This document shows positions 1 to 8,729 of a DNA stretch of 64,000 nucleotides, piece by piece (the first letter of the stretch is position 1; every line of letters starts with the position of its first letter). Under the pieces are notes generated by a model. It ran no database searches. It was not told the DNA's origin and worked only from the letters and a program-made list of their open reading frames with translations. This DNA is from G965229605 sp965229605 (lineage in GTDB: Bacteria > Pseudomonadota > Alphaproteobacteria > CBDDJK01): positions 310,001 to 374,000 of the forward strand of contig OZ245892.1 of NCBI GenBank assembly GCA_965229605.1, in the 5' to 3' direction. The position numbers were made by a program, and so were the translations under genes.

Positions 1-2
1 TT

Positions 3-635
3 ATTGAACTGATTGGCGAAATGTTCCTGACCGGATTGATCACGGTTGACGGCGTGATTGATGGCAGCAAGCAAGCCAACACAGACCGTATTTTCACTCA
101 TGACCGGACTTTTGGCTATCGCATCCGTGAATCGGGCGAAAAAGGCGGGCCGGATATCTCCCTCATACAGGCAGATGTGCGGGCCATCCAGCTGGCCAAA
201 GCCGCGCTTTATGCCGGATCACAGCTTCTAATTGACAAGCTTGGTAAAAAACCGGACCGGATTGTTCTGGCTGGGGCCTTTGGCAGTCATATTGACACAC
301 AATATGCCATGGTTTTAGGCCTTATCCCGGATTGTGATCTGGATCGGGTATCATCGATTGGCAATGCGGCTGGAACCGGGGCGCGTATTGCGCTTCTTAA
401 CAAGCGGGCGCGGGCTGAAATCACCCGCGTGGTGCGGATGATTGAGAAAATTGAAACCGCCGTTGAACCAGCCTTTCAGGAACATTTTGTATCCGCCATG
501 GCCTTTCCGCATAAAACGGCGGACTTCCCAAATCTTTCCCAAAAAGTCAATCTGCCTCCCCGTGAAGTCGCTGAACCCGGCGGGGAGCGATCAACAAGAC
601 GCCGACGGCGTGATCGTCAACCCGCATCTGCATAG
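3..635 (+). CDS. Corrinoid-activating RACo-type ASKHA protein (DUF4445), C-terminal part
   Basis: The gene enters from the left edge; the frame is open from base 3 and ends with TAG at 633-635. The visible part matches the C-terminal ASKHA ATPase domain of RACo/RamA-like proteins, which use ATP to reduce inactive Co(II) corrinoid and so reactivate corrinoid-dependent methyltransferases. The supporting signatures are a late GAFGSHID segment and the SIGNAAGTGARIALL segment close to the end, both usual in DUF4445 proteins. The N-terminal 2Fe-2S ferredoxin domain lies outside the window. The next gene is a MetF-like protein 16 bases downstream, so the pair probably belongs to a methylated-amine or betaine demethylation cluster whose other members lie to the left. 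Family assignment is fairly firm; the methyl donor cannot be told. Confidence 0.8.
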   Translation: MELIGEMFLTGLITVDGVIDGSKQANTDRIFTHDRTFGYRIRESGEKGGPDISLIQADVRAIQLAKAALYAGSQLLIDKLGKKPDRIVLAGAFGSHIDTQYAMVLGLIPDCDLDRVSSIGNAAGTGARIALLNKRARAEITRVVRMIEKIETAVEPAFQEHFVSAMAFPHKTADFPNLSQKVNLPPREVAEPGGERSTRRRRRDRQPASA

Positions 636-651
636 ATAAAAGGGACCTCAT

Positions 652-1581
652 ATGAACGCTCTGCTCTCTCCAAAACTGGCCGATCCCCTGCATGATGAAA
701 AACTTGATATCGCAGGATTTTTAGAAGACTGCAGCATTGAGGTCACACCCGGCGCAGCCGCCAAAATCCAGGATCTTTCTTCGGTATTTGAGCAGAACCA
801 GACCGTTTATGTTACCTTTTTACCTGGCTCAAACTTGGAAGACACGCTGGAAACGGTAAAACGGCTGGTTGAAGCCGGGATGCGTCCGAAGCCACATATT
901 GCGGCGCGCTCCCTTGAAAGCCATCAACAACTTGAATCGTTCCTTGGTCAATTATCAGACCTTGATGTCCGGCAAGCCCTGCTGATTGCCGGGGGTGTTG
1001 ATGGTCCGCTTGGCCCTTTTCCCGCAACGCTGGATATTTTGAAACTGGGCTATTTTGAACGTTTTGGCTTCACCACAGTTGGACTGGCTGGTCATCCTGA
1101 GGGGTCACCGGATATCTCCCCTGACGCGGTGATGCAGGCTCTGCGTGATAAAAATGCTTATGCTGCAGAATCCCCTGTGCACTTCCATCTTGTGACACAA
1201 TTCTGCTTTGAGTCTGCTCCAATCATTGCCTGGGATCGTATGATACGCGAAGAAGTGGGAAATCAGCTGCCAATTCATATCGGCCTGCCGGGCCTCGCCA
1301 CCATCAAGACCTTGTTACGTCATGCGCAAGCCTGCGGGATTGGTCCTTCCATGCGTTTTCTGACCCGCCAGGCTGCCAATATCACCAAATTGATGACAGT
1401 CAATGCGCCGGACAAATTGGTCCGGGGTCTTGCCCGCTATGCGGCTGAAGACCCGAATTGCGGGATCACGCACTGCCATCTGTTCCCGCTTGGCGGGCTT
1501 GAAAAATCCATGACCTGGTTACGCGCGGTTCAGGCAGGCCAGATTACACTTGACAAAAAGGGCGGATTCACGCCCCTTTAG
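652..1581 (+). CDS. Methylenetetrahydrofolate reductase-like protein (MetF family)
   Basis: A 309-residue protein of the flavin-dependent methylenetetrahydrofolate reductase TIM-barrel family, which interconverts 5,10-methylene-THF and 5-methyl-THF. Supporting stretches are YVTFLPGS near residue 53, KPHIAARS near 79, LIAGGVDGPLGPF near 110, GLAGHPEGSPDI near 143 and the late HIGLPGLATIKTL. This set fits the divergent MetF-like branch found beside MttB/RACo genes better than biosynthetic MetF; that is family knowledge. The ATG at 652 follows a purine-rich AAAAGGGA ribosome site. It lies 16 bases after the RACo gene, so co-transcription is likely. The probable role is to pass methyl groups from a demethylase into the folate pool, which is inference from context. 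Confidence 0.75.
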   Translation: MNALLSPKLADPLHDEKLDIAGFLEDCSIEVTPGAAAKIQDLSSVFEQNQTVYVTFLPGSNLEDTLETVKRLVEAGMRPKPHIAARSLESHQQLESFLGQLSDLDVRQALLIAGGVDGPLGPFPATLDILKLGYFERFGFTTVGLAGHPEGSPDISPDAVMQALRDKNAYAAESPVHFHLVTQFCFESAPIIAWDRMIREEVGNQLPIHIGLPGLATIKTLLRHAQACGIGPSMRFLTRQAANITKLMTVNAPDKLVRGLARYAAEDPNCGITHCHLFPLGGLEKSMTWLRAVQAGQITLDKKGGFTPL

Positions 1582-1614
1582 GCTCCTGATTGACGGATTT
1601 TATGTCCCGCGTAT

Positions 1615-1702
1615 GGAGGTGTGGCAGAGTGGTCGATTGCACCGGTCTTGAAAACCGGCAAGGGGAAACCCTTCGTGAGTTCGAATCTCACCGCCTCCGC
1701 CA
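1615..1702 (+). tRNA. tRNA-Ser (anticodon TGA)
   Basis: A complete class II tRNA. The acceptor arms GGAGGTG and CGCCTCC pair over seven positions. The anticodon stem CCGGT/ACCGG encloses a seven-base loop with TGA at 1649-1651. A long variable arm (AGGGGAAACCCTT) and the T loop GTTCGAATC are present. The discriminator is G and CCA is encoded at 1700-1702. A palindromic TAGGGTCAGGACCCTA begins 15 bases after the CCA. Confidence 0.97.
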
Positions 1703-1716
1703 TCAATAGAACGGGT

Positions 1717-1732
1717 TAGGGTCAGGACCCTA
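1717..1732. repeat. Palindromic repeat, copy 1 (TAGGGTCAGGACCCTA)
   Basis: A 16-base palindrome with arms TAGGGTC and GACCCTA around AG. It lies between tRNA-Ser and the convergent hydrolase gene and contains that gene's stop codon (complement of 1730-1732). A second copy sharing the 14-base core lies at 15940-15954. It could be a weak bidirectional terminator or a dispersed element. No protein gene is linked to it. Confidence 0.5.
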
Positions 1733-2623
1733 GCAGCTTGGTAAAAGCGGGGCGGCTTGTTGCCAGAATTCGACCCATCCGTCCTGATGGTCTGCATCTT
1801 CAACCAGCCGGGCAGAGGCGCAGGTTTTTCCGGTAAATTCAATAAATCTTTGTGCGACCCAGGGCGGGACAATTTCATCCTCCTCCCCGGCAAAATGATA
1901 TTGTGGCAGATTTGATATATCTCCTGCCACCAGAACCGGGTTTAAAGAGCCGCTTAACGGGGCGACACGTTTAACCTGCATCAACATATCATGGTCAACA
2001 TTGCCAGCGACCGTTCGTAAACTCACCACATCATCCCGGCGGGCTGCCAATAATACGCCAATGGCCCCGCCTCCAGAATAGCCAACAAGATGAATGCGCT
2101 TTGCTCCTGCGCGTTCGACCAGTTGATCAATCGCCTGATCGACAGCACCAACGATTTCTTCGCTAAAGCGCGAGGTTGTCCAATGGAGCCGCTGACACGG
2201 AGCGGGTGGCACCGGGGCAAGTGAATATTGGCAAGGCCGGGCAATCCACGCAACAGCCGGGGCGGGATCAATCGCGGCCAGGCGCAAGGCAAGCGGATTG
2301 CGCGGTGTTGGGTTGCTGGAGATTCGCCGCCGGTTGATATAGGCAAAGCCGTCCCCTTCAAGATAAACGACAAGATCATCTGCATCTGAAGAAAAGCGGG
2401 TGTAGCTTTGCAGGGTAAATTCATCGGTTTCGATGCGCCAGTCACTGAGTCCGCCAGAATCGGCGATTGTGCTGGCAAGGGTGCGCCGCTGATCAGGGGC
2501 TGTCACGCCAATCCCGCCGATATCCAGGCTGCCTATACATCCTGCAAGGAAAAGACATAAAGAGACAACTGGAATCAGCGACAAATTTTTACTGGAGCAG
2601 AAAGAGAGGGATATCATGATCAT
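1730..2623 (-). CDS. Alpha/beta-hydrolase-like lipoprotein
   Basis: A 297-residue exported lipoprotein. A hydrophobic signal ends in a lipobox FLAGC with Cys29, so the protein should be lipid-anchored. The body has an alpha/beta-hydrolase look: a nucleophile elbow GYSGGG with Ser183, an acidic site near Asp249 in GEEDEIVPP, and a late His279 in DADHQDGW, together a plausible Ser-Asp-His triad. The substrate is unknown. The start could be the ATG at 2623 or the one two codons later; neither has a strong ribosome site. It ends convergent with tRNA-Ser, and its stop codon lies in the palindromic repeat. Upstream on the same strand is the LysM protein, 22 bases away. Confidence 0.65.
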   Translation of the reverse strand: MIMISLSFCSSKNLSLIPVVSLCLFLAGCIGSLDIGGIGVTAPDQRRTLASTIADSGGLSDWRIETDEFTLQSYTRFSSDADDLVVYLEGDGFAYINRRRISSNPTPRNPLALRLAAIDPAPAVAWIARPCQYSLAPVPPAPCQRLHWTTSRFSEEIVGAVDQAIDQLVERAGAKRIHLVGYSGGGAIGVLLAARRDDVVSLRTVAGNVDHDMLMQVKRVAPLSGSLNPVLVAGDISNLPQYHFAGEEDEIVPPWVAQRFIEFTGKTCASARLVEDADHQDGWVEFWQQAAPLLPSC

Positions 2624-2645
2624 AACTCTGGATTAAAAAAGTCGG

Positions 2646-3962
2646 TCAGTTTGTCCCTTCGGCGGTTTCTTCGGCTTGCGGTAGCGTGAAAACCTGGCCC
2701 GGATAAATAAGGTCCGGGTCACGAATTTGGCTGCGATTCTCTTGATAAATCAATGTGTAGCGCAGTCCTTCGCCATATGCACGTCGGGCCAGACGCCACA
2801 GGCTGTTGCCGGGCTGGACAATAACGCTGGAGGGAGACTTCTGCTCACCCGCTTGATTCTGATCGCTGGTATATTGGGCAAGGTCGGACAGTTTTGCCCG
2901 GGTGAATGGAAGTTCGACACGTTCCAGAATGCGGGACTCATTGTCTTTTTCGGCCAGATCGACACGAATTTGATAGTTGCCGGGAGCCACGGGCTGCTCT
3001 GGCTGCGTTTGCCAGCGCGCGGAGTCATCAACGGTTGCCTCGGCAAGAAACTGTCCATCCAGATAGAGAAAGACCCGCGCGCCCGGCTTGCCGGTTCCGC
3101 CAATGATCAGGTTGCCATCCGACCCATAGTCAATCACATCAAGTCCTAATGCGCGTTGGGAGCCCGAGCCATCTTGCGTGTTTTCGGGGGCAGGTTTCTG
3201 TAAAACGGCAAGTTTTGCCCCGGCTTTATCCCCGTCACCCAACTGACCCGGAACCAGTACCACCAGAGTTTCGTCCGACTGATTGCCCGGATTTCCTGCA
3301 ATATCTTTTCCAGTTTCAGGGACAATCAGCAGGGCGTTTTCCTTTCCTGCGATTCGCTCTCCATTCGGCATGATCGCTTCAAGCGATAATTCATGCGTGC
3401 CGGGCGAAATGGGGATATCGGGAATCCAGGCAAATTGTCCACGCGCATCGGGCTCGATTGAGACCATCTCTTCCCCGTTATCCTTGATAATAATTGTCTG
3501 CGCACCAGGCGCACGGCCAGCAATGACAAGCGAACCGTCCTGCGATACCCGTGCGATATCAATCTGAACCGGGTCAGGACTCTCGGCTGGTTCTTCTGCT
3601 GTCTTTTCAACAGGTTCTTCCGTTGGCGCTTCTGGCTCAGGCGTGTCTGCTGGACTTGCAGGCGGTTCGGCAGGCTCTGCGGGTTGAGTATCACTCTGCT
3701 CTATAACCGGCTCACTGCTTTGAGAAGGTTCTGGTTGAACGGGCTCTTCTTCAGCAGGGGCGGTTTCATCAGGCGTGACTTCAACAGATGCGACTTCAGC
3801 AGATTCAACCTCTGCGGGTTGTGGGGGCTGGACAGGTGCTGGCTCATCATTTGAAAGAAAAACAACGCCTCCACCAATAGCCAGCGCACCAACAGTAACC
3901 AGCCCGATTTGCTGTATTCGGCCAAGCTGCCGCACCAGTGCCAATGGGGAAAACACGGTCAT
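2646..3962 (-). CDS. Membrane-anchored LysM-domain protein with acidic Pro/Glu linker
   Basis: A 438-residue protein. Residues about 18-36 form one membrane segment (VTVGALAIGGGVVFLS). A long low-complexity region rich in Glu, Pro, Ala and Thr follows to about residue 130. Next come beta-rich Ig-like or Y_Y_Y-type modules containing repeated GSLVIAGRAPGAQTI/GNLIIGGTGKPGARV patterns. The C-terminal LysM domain spans roughly residues 380-428 (VQPGNSLWRLARRAYGEG, then IYPGQVFTLP). LysM binds peptidoglycan, so the protein probably spans from the inner membrane to the wall. This architecture is common in alphaproteobacteria but its function is not established. Its start overlaps the end of fliX by 4 bases (ATGA), indicating translational coupling. 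Confidence 0.75.
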   Translation of the reverse strand: MTVFSPLALVRQLGRIQQIGLVTVGALAIGGGVVFLSNDEPAPVQPPQPAEVESAEVASVEVTPDETAPAEEEPVQPEPSQSSEPVIEQSDTQPAEPAEPPASPADTPEPEAPTEEPVEKTAEEPAESPDPVQIDIARVSQDGSLVIAGRAPGAQTIIIKDNGEEMVSIEPDARGQFAWIPDIPISPGTHELSLEAIMPNGERIAGKENALLIVPETGKDIAGNPGNQSDETLVVLVPGQLGDGDKAGAKLAVLQKPAPENTQDGSGSQRALGLDVIDYGSDGNLIIGGTGKPGARVFLYLDGQFLAEATVDDSARWQTQPEQPVAPGNYQIRVDLAEKDNESRILERVELPFTRAKLSDLAQYTSDQNQAGEQKSPSSVIVQPGNSLWRLARRAYGEGLRYTLIYQENRSQIRDPDLIYPGQVFTLPQAEETAEGTN

Positions 3963-4471
3963 GTTCCTTGATTGCGGCGCAGGGCAGCATATTTGGCAAG
4001 TTCAACTTTCGCCCGAAGTTCAACCTCGTTGATTAAACGCTGCAATGCCGCATCACTGGTTTCAGCTTTTTTCTCTTGCAGCCGCTTTGCAAGAGACTGT
4101 AACTGATCGGGGTCTATCGCCTCGTCAAGCAGCTGAATTTGCAATGTTTTCATTTCAGCAATCAAATCCTCGGCATGTTCTACCGGGTCGCGTTCGCCTC
4201 CATCTTGCTGATTCTGCGGGTGGCGTTTTTCTTCATCCGGATCAATGCCATCAATATTTTCAATCGCCATCAAGGCGACAATAGACCCGCTGGCCTCCAC
4301 CGCCTGGGCTGTGTCAACATTCTGGCTGGTGGAGCGTGCCGGGCGGCTCCCCAGCACACTTTGGGCAAAGCTGACTCCGCCAACCGATCCGCTCTGCCCC
4401 CCCTTACGCGCCGCCTTCGCCCGTTCCTGACGGGTGGCGCGGTGGGTGGTCTGTGTCTTGTCAATTTCCAT
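3959..4471 (-). CDS. fliX: Flagellar assembly regulator FliX
   Basis: A 170-residue protein of the FliX family, known only from alphaproteobacteria. In Caulobacter FliX works with the sigma54 activator FlbD to couple class II flagellar gene expression to basal-body assembly. Visible features are a basic N-terminus, a Ser/Val/Gly-rich region, an acidic middle and a conserved helical C-terminus (VEHAEDLIAEMKTLQIQLL followed by LQRLINEVELRAKVELAKY). Downstream it overlaps the LysM gene by 4 bases, and upstream it is 7 bases from the TPR lipoprotein. It sits apart from flgI, its usual neighbour, so flagellar genes are scattered in this genome (see also fliL and fliOP). Confidence 0.8.
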   Translation of the reverse strand: MEIDKTQTTHRATRQERAKAARKGGQSGSVGGVSFAQSVLGSRPARSTSQNVDTAQAVEASGSIVALMAIENIDGIDPDEEKRHPQNQQDGGERDPVEHAEDLIAEMKTLQIQLLDEAIDPDQLQSLAKRLQEKKAETSDAALQRLINEVELRAKVELAKYAALRRNQGT

Positions 4472-4478
4472 AGCCTAT

Positions 4479-6503
4479 CTATAGGCGATTTTCGAAGTCA
4501 AATCCATGCTCAATTTCATCAGTCACATCTGCAATGTCACCTGGCTCTGGCGGGACAAGAATATTCTCGTAATTCCCGGAAATTTTCGCTCTGATCACTT
4601 TTTCAAGCTCCGGGGTTGGCTCAAAAATCAGGGCGCGTTCCCACTGATAGCGGGCTTCGCGCTCACGCCCGACAATCCAGTAAACATCGCCCAGATGATC
4701 ATTGATAATCGGATCACCCGGCAATAATTGTATCGCCCGTTCCAGCCATGTCACAGCATCTTCAATATGACCAAGCTTGTAATATCCCCATCCCAAACTG
4801 TCAGCGATGGCGCCGCTTGTTGGCTCCCCCTGTACAGCTGTTTGAAGCATTTTTGTCCCGGACGTGATATTTTCTCCACGATCAATCCACGAATAGCCAA
4901 GATAATTCAATGTATGTGGATGTTTTGGACGATACGCCAGTGACAGCAGCAAACTTTCTTCTGCTTCCTGCCAGCGTTTGCCCTGCTCCAGCGCAATGGC
5001 CTGATAAAATAAAAAATGACCCGCCCGCCAGCGTTCTTTCTTGGGATCAGCCAGCGAATCAAAAGCCTGTTGAAAAACCATTGCAGATTCATCAAAACGT
5101 TCCTGATAGCGATAGACATGCCCAAGAAGATTAAGCGCATCCGATTCAATGATTTCCCGGACCTTTTCATTGTCAGAATTGATCAGGGCGCGCAGTTGTG
5201 CTTCGGCTAACGGATAATCCTGAGGCCCATAGACAAAGCCCTGTGCTATCGTATAGGCGGCTTGCACCCCGTAATCTGGATCATCAAGAAGCGTATGCAG
5301 CAAATCCTTTGAGGCGGCATATTGATCCATATTTTGTAATTTTTTTGCGATCTCGACTTTGATGTTGGCATCATCAGGCTTTAAGGCCTCGGCCAGGCGG
5401 AAAAAGGCCAGGGCTGCACTATTGTCCAGACGCGTGTTTAAAATCAGGGTAAATTGAAAAAGCAGATCACCTGCCAGCCGCGCCGGATTTGTTTCACCCA
5501 TCAGCCGGGTGCGGGCTTCCTGCTGTTCAGGTGCAGTCCCGTTTAGCAATATGCTGATTTGGCTGTGAGTCTTGTCCACCCGCCAGGCGGAAGGGTTTGC
5601 GGCTAAATAGCGATTGGATTCAGCCAGAGCTTTGCCCGGATTTCCGCTGAGTGCAAGGGCCGATATATAGGGGATAACGACATAAAAGCCTTCTTCACTG
5701 AAGTCGTTTCCCCGGTCACCGGATTCAGAAAGGTAATCTGATAACCGTATCAAAGCAGCGTCGGGCTGCTGCATGGCAAGCTCCATTTGCGCCGCCGCAA
5801 GCCGGGCCATCAGTTCAAAGTAAGTATTGATGTCTTTGTTTGTAGTGAAGTCTTCTGGCTGCCAGTCCCCGGCGGCTGCGCGGGCATAAATCGCCAGCAT
5901 ATAGCCCAGCATCTGATAGGTCCCGACCGGGATTTCTCTGCCAGCTGATGGTCTGTAGTCAGATTGACCGGCTTGCTCCAGCGATTCAAAAAACGTCAAG
6001 GCAGCGGCAGAATCGCCTTGAAGCATCGCTTCAATCCCCAAAACCAGCGGCCCCATACCAGAGATTTGCATGATGTCAGCCTCTGGCAGGTGATTCAGCG
6101 TATCAAGCGCAGCCGCTATACGCCCGGTTCGTATCTGGCTTGCACTGGCATCTATAAGCCATCTGTCGTATATTTCCCCGGATTTATCAGCAAGCAGGCG
6201 ATCAAAGAAGGTTGCCGCCAGCGTATATTCATCGCTTTTGGCGGCCATCAAAGCCCCCAGCGCATTTTTATAAAAATTCATGTGGATCTGCTGCGCGGCT
6301 GATTGCTCGACACCGGTTGCAGCCTGCACAGATTGCGCCGGATCAGAGGTAAAAAGACCTGAAAGCTCGGCAGATTGATTTTGAAAAATATTGGCTGACC
6401 CTGACAAGGGCGCGCTCGCAGATTGTGTCGCCGCGCACCCTGTCACAAGCCCCGCCAAACAGAGGGCTGCACCACACAGGGAAGCCAGCGCATAGCGGGA
6501 CAT
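4479..6503 (-). CDS. Large TPR-repeat lipoprotein
   Basis: A 674-residue outer-membrane-type lipoprotein made of tetratricopeptide repeats. The ATG at 6503 gives a clean signal peptide (MSRYALASLCGAALCLAG) with lipobox LVTGC. It also leaves 2 bases after the glyoxalase stop, whereas a start 12 codons further upstream would overlap that gene. TPR-like helical pairs run through most of the protein and are clearest in the last third (HTLNYLGYSWIDRG, AIADSLGWGYYKLG, IINDHLGDVYWIVG). The architecture matches alphaproteobacterial TPR proteins thought to act as scaffolds; no specific role is known. It is probably in one operon gloA-TPR-fliX-LysM. Confidence 0.75.
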   Translation of the reverse strand: MSRYALASLCGAALCLAGLVTGCAATQSASAPLSGSANIFQNQSAELSGLFTSDPAQSVQAATGVEQSAAQQIHMNFYKNALGALMAAKSDEYTLAATFFDRLLADKSGEIYDRWLIDASASQIRTGRIAAALDTLNHLPEADIMQISGMGPLVLGIEAMLQGDSAAALTFFESLEQAGQSDYRPSAGREIPVGTYQMLGYMLAIYARAAAGDWQPEDFTTNKDINTYFELMARLAAAQMELAMQQPDAALIRLSDYLSESGDRGNDFSEEGFYVVIPYISALALSGNPGKALAESNRYLAANPSAWRVDKTHSQISILLNGTAPEQQEARTRLMGETNPARLAGDLLFQFTLILNTRLDNSAALAFFRLAEALKPDDANIKVEIAKKLQNMDQYAASKDLLHTLLDDPDYGVQAAYTIAQGFVYGPQDYPLAEAQLRALINSDNEKVREIIESDALNLLGHVYRYQERFDESAMVFQQAFDSLADPKKERWRAGHFLFYQAIALEQGKRWQEAEESLLLSLAYRPKHPHTLNYLGYSWIDRGENITSGTKMLQTAVQGEPTSGAIADSLGWGYYKLGHIEDAVTWLERAIQLLPGDPIINDHLGDVYWIVGREREARYQWERALIFEPTPELEKVIRAKISGNYENILVPPEPGDIADVTDEIEHGFDFENRL

Positions 6504-6505
6504 GC

Positions 6506-6946
6506 TTACCAGCTGCCCTGATTTTCCATTGAAACCCATGGCTCGCTTGGGGCCAGAGAGGTCCCTTTTTGCAAAAGCTCAACCGAAATCCCGTCCGGTG
6601 AGCGCACAAAGGCCATATGACCATCGCGCGGGGGACGGTTAATCACCACCCCTTTGTCTTGTAAATGCGCGCAGGTCTTATAGATGTCATCAACCTCATA
6701 GGCCAGATGGCCAAAATTCCGCCCGCCGCTATATTCTTCCTTGTCCCAGTTCCAGGTGAGCTCAATGGTCGGGGCCTTCTTTTCATGCGCGGCACTGACA
6801 TCCTCTGGCGCGGCAAGAAAAATAAGAGTGAAACGACCAGCTTCGTTATCCATTCGTCTGACTTCAACCAGCCCCAGTCCCTGGCAAAAAAAGTCCAGAG
6901 CCGGTTCAATTTCAGTTACCCGGACCATTGTATGAAGATAGCGCAT
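6506..6946 (-). CDS. gloA: Lactoylglutathione lyase (glyoxalase I)
   Basis: A 146-residue VOC-superfamily enzyme that converts the methylglyoxal-glutathione hemithioacetal to S-lactoylglutathione. All four metal ligands of the GloA family are present: His5, Glu62, His80 and Glu123, in the usual order and spacing. The [12 protein letters not shown]-terminus is typical. The start is supported by GGAGAAGGAC just upstream. The stop lies 2 bases before the TPR lipoprotein start, so the genes are likely coupled. It detoxifies methylglyoxal in the cytoplasm. Confidence 0.92.
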   Translation of the reverse strand: MRYLHTMVRVTEIEPALDFFCQGLGLVEVRRMDNEAGRFTLIFLAAPEDVSAAHEKKAPTIELTWNWDKEEYSGGRNFGHLAYEVDDIYKTCAHLQDKGVVINRPPRDGHMAFVRSPDGISVELLQKGTSLAPSEPWVSMENQGSW

Positions 6947-7064
6947 GTCCTTCTCCGTCGCATATGTTGTATGGTTAATACCAAAAAAATATTAAAACGA
7001 ACTATAAATTACTCTTACAAAACAGGCAATCACAACCTTGGGCGGCATAACCTTGAACAGCAGG

Positions 7065-7763
7065 CTAGGCGATGGAGCGATGATGAAAGTAAAAGACCAG
7101 ACTGCCGACTCCGACTCCGACAACTGGAATCGCCCAGTCGCCGATGACCTGATAAAAAAGAACGCCAAAAATACCCCCCAGAATCACGGCATATATATGC
7201 ATTTTCTGGCGCGCACTCAGGACCAGAAGAAAGAGATAAAGCGGTGTGATAAAAACGACTGCAATCAAAATCACTGGCGGCAGGAAAGCTCCACCAAAAT
7301 AGCCCAGGGCGGAACAGCCGACCCCGGATGTAAATAAAAGGGCGGCAAAGCCCATATAATAATAGAGCCGATCCTCTTTCGCGAATCGTTCGCGTGAATT
7401 CATGATCGCCACCCAGCCGGTGACCGCCATGAAATGCACCAGAAACGAGCGGACAAAAAGCGACAGTTTTCGCCCGCCAGCAAGAACGATCACGCCGGTT
7501 ACAGCCAAAGGAAGCAGTCGCATATTGGCAAAAGAAACGGCCGCAAGAGCCAGATAAAACGGGCCATCGGCAGCCATAATTTCAATCAGAGCGACCTGGC
7601 CGGGTAAGGCCCAGATCAAGGCTGATCCCAAAACGGCAAACCAGCCGGGCAGGTCACTGGCCTGCACCATTGCACCAAATCCGACCATTGATGATCCCAG
7701 CCCAAATGACGGCACGCCGAATGCATCGACAGCCCCGGACCAGGCTATTTCGCGTTTTTTCAT
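7065..7763 (-). CDS. AzlC-family membrane protein (branched-chain amino acid exporter subunit)
   Basis: A 232-residue multi-spanning membrane protein with the AzlC-type order of segments: an N-terminal amphipathic region, WALPGQVALIEIM, a conserved SFANMRLLPLAV segment and several C-terminal helices. AzlC with the small AzlD subunit exports branched-chain amino acids or related compounds. No azlD-like gene of about 100 residues lies on either side, so the partner must be elsewhere or absent. A 15-base tandem duplication lies 13-42 bases upstream of the start, and no good ribosome site is visible there. Confidence 0.75.
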   Translation of the reverse strand: MKKREIAWSGAVDAFGVPSFGLGSSMVGFGAMVQASDLPGWFAVLGSALIWALPGQVALIEIMAADGPFYLALAAVSFANMRLLPLAVTGVIVLAGGRKLSLFVRSFLVHFMAVTGWVAIMNSRERFAKEDRLYYYMGFAALLFTSGVGCSALGYFGGAFLPPVILIAVVFITPLYLFLLVLSARQKMHIYAVILGGIFGVLFYQVIGDWAIPVVGVGVGSLVFYFHHRSIA

Positions 7764-7775
7764 GGACTAAAAAGG

Positions 7776-7805
7776 AGGGGTGTAAAAAGCAGGGGTGTAA
7801 AAAGG
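7776..7805. repeat. 15-base tandem duplication upstream of azlC-like gene
   Basis: Two adjacent copies of AGGGGTGTAAAAAG(C/G), at 7776-7790 and 7791-7805, differ at one base. They lie in the leader of the minus-strand AzlC gene. This is one of several short tandem duplications in this window placed at gene ends. Confidence 0.7.
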
Positions 7806-7937
7806 GAGGCAGGGAGATTCATTTTTGCAGGATGTCTTTTTTAATCACCTGCCACCAGAGAGGTTTTCTGCTTTTTATGGCCTGCTTTATTTTATGCCCT
7901 ATTTTATCTTATTTGAGGGCTTGCATCAGTTTTTATC

Positions 7938-8729
7938 TCACCACACAGGTGGGGAGAGGCTTAACTGTCCAGGCTCCTGCTGATCATCGCTATTAGTGGT
8001 TGACGATTTATCGCCTTCCTCTGATGATTGAGAGTCGCTCTGTTTTGTATCTTTTTCAGATAAACTCTCTTTTGCTCTGCTGCGTTTTACCCCGGTTGTT
8101 CTTGTCGAACGTGTTGTGGTTTTGGTGCCGAGCGCGTGGCGACGGCTTGTCCGCCGCAAGGGGGCTGCATCTGTATCCTGCGCGTTATCTGCATCAGAAT
8201 CGTCCACGTCATCTTCCGTTGATCCACCCTCCGTATAAATAGCGGGGGGCTCATCCGAGCGTGATGGTTTTTCCAAAAACCGCGGACGACGCCAGTTCTT
8301 TGTGGTTTCCCGATCAGATGATTTGCGCGTGGTTTGTGGTGCCTCTTCCTCGGCCGCGCGGTTCATGTTCTCAGCTTCCGGGTCTTCAGCTTCTGGCGCA
8401 GTTGAGTGACGTTCTGCCGAAGGCCGGTCAGAGGAAAGATGATCAGAGGCAGAAGCATCCTGGCCAGAGCGTTCAGACTCGCGCGATTCAGGGAAGGCCA
8501 ACCGGTAATAATGTTCGGCATGTTGCAAGTAGCTTTCAACCAGAACCGGATCATCAGCCCCCAGATTATCGCGGGCCAGCTGACAATATTTATCATAGAC
8601 CTGCTGGGCTGTTCCCTTTATGCGAACACCCGGCCCATTTGAGTCATAATTTTGGTTGTGACGCCCGCCTTGTGCGTTTCCGCGCCGGGGAGAAGCTCCC
8701 CTTCGGCCACGTCTTGGATTAAACCCCAT
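7938..8729 (-). CDS. DUF4167 domain protein
   Basis: A 263-residue protein with the DUF4167 domain at residues about 1-85. It has a very basic Gly/Arg-rich start (MGFNPRRGRRG), then the conserved GTAQQVYDKYCQLARDNLGADDPVLVESYLQHAEHYYR core split over residues 40-76. The rest is low-complexity, highly charged and probably disordered. The domain occurs widely in alphaproteobacteria, usually next to prmC/prfA, and its basic tail suggests RNA or ribosome contact, but no function is established. Here prmC and prfA are not adjacent. It is preceded by a 384-base AT-rich gap that may hold its promoter and a long leader. Confidence 0.8.
   Translation of the reverse strand: MGFNPRRGRRGASPRRGNAQGGRHNQNYDSNGPGVRIKGTAQQVYDKYCQLARDNLGADDPVLVESYLQHAEHYYRLAFPESRESERSGQDASASDHLSSDRPSAERHSTAPEAEDPEAENMNRAAEEEAPQTTRKSSDRETTKNWRRPRFLEKPSRSDEPPAIYTEGGSTEDDVDDSDADNAQDTDAAPLRRTSRRHALGTKTTTRSTRTTGVKRSRAKESLSEKDTKQSDSQSSEEGDKSSTTNSDDQQEPGQLSLSPPVW

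Noticed and set aside
7380..7394. Perfect inverted repeat CGCGAATCGTTCGCG as a regulatory site
   Set aside because: It lies well inside the AzlC-family coding region and is explained by codon choice.
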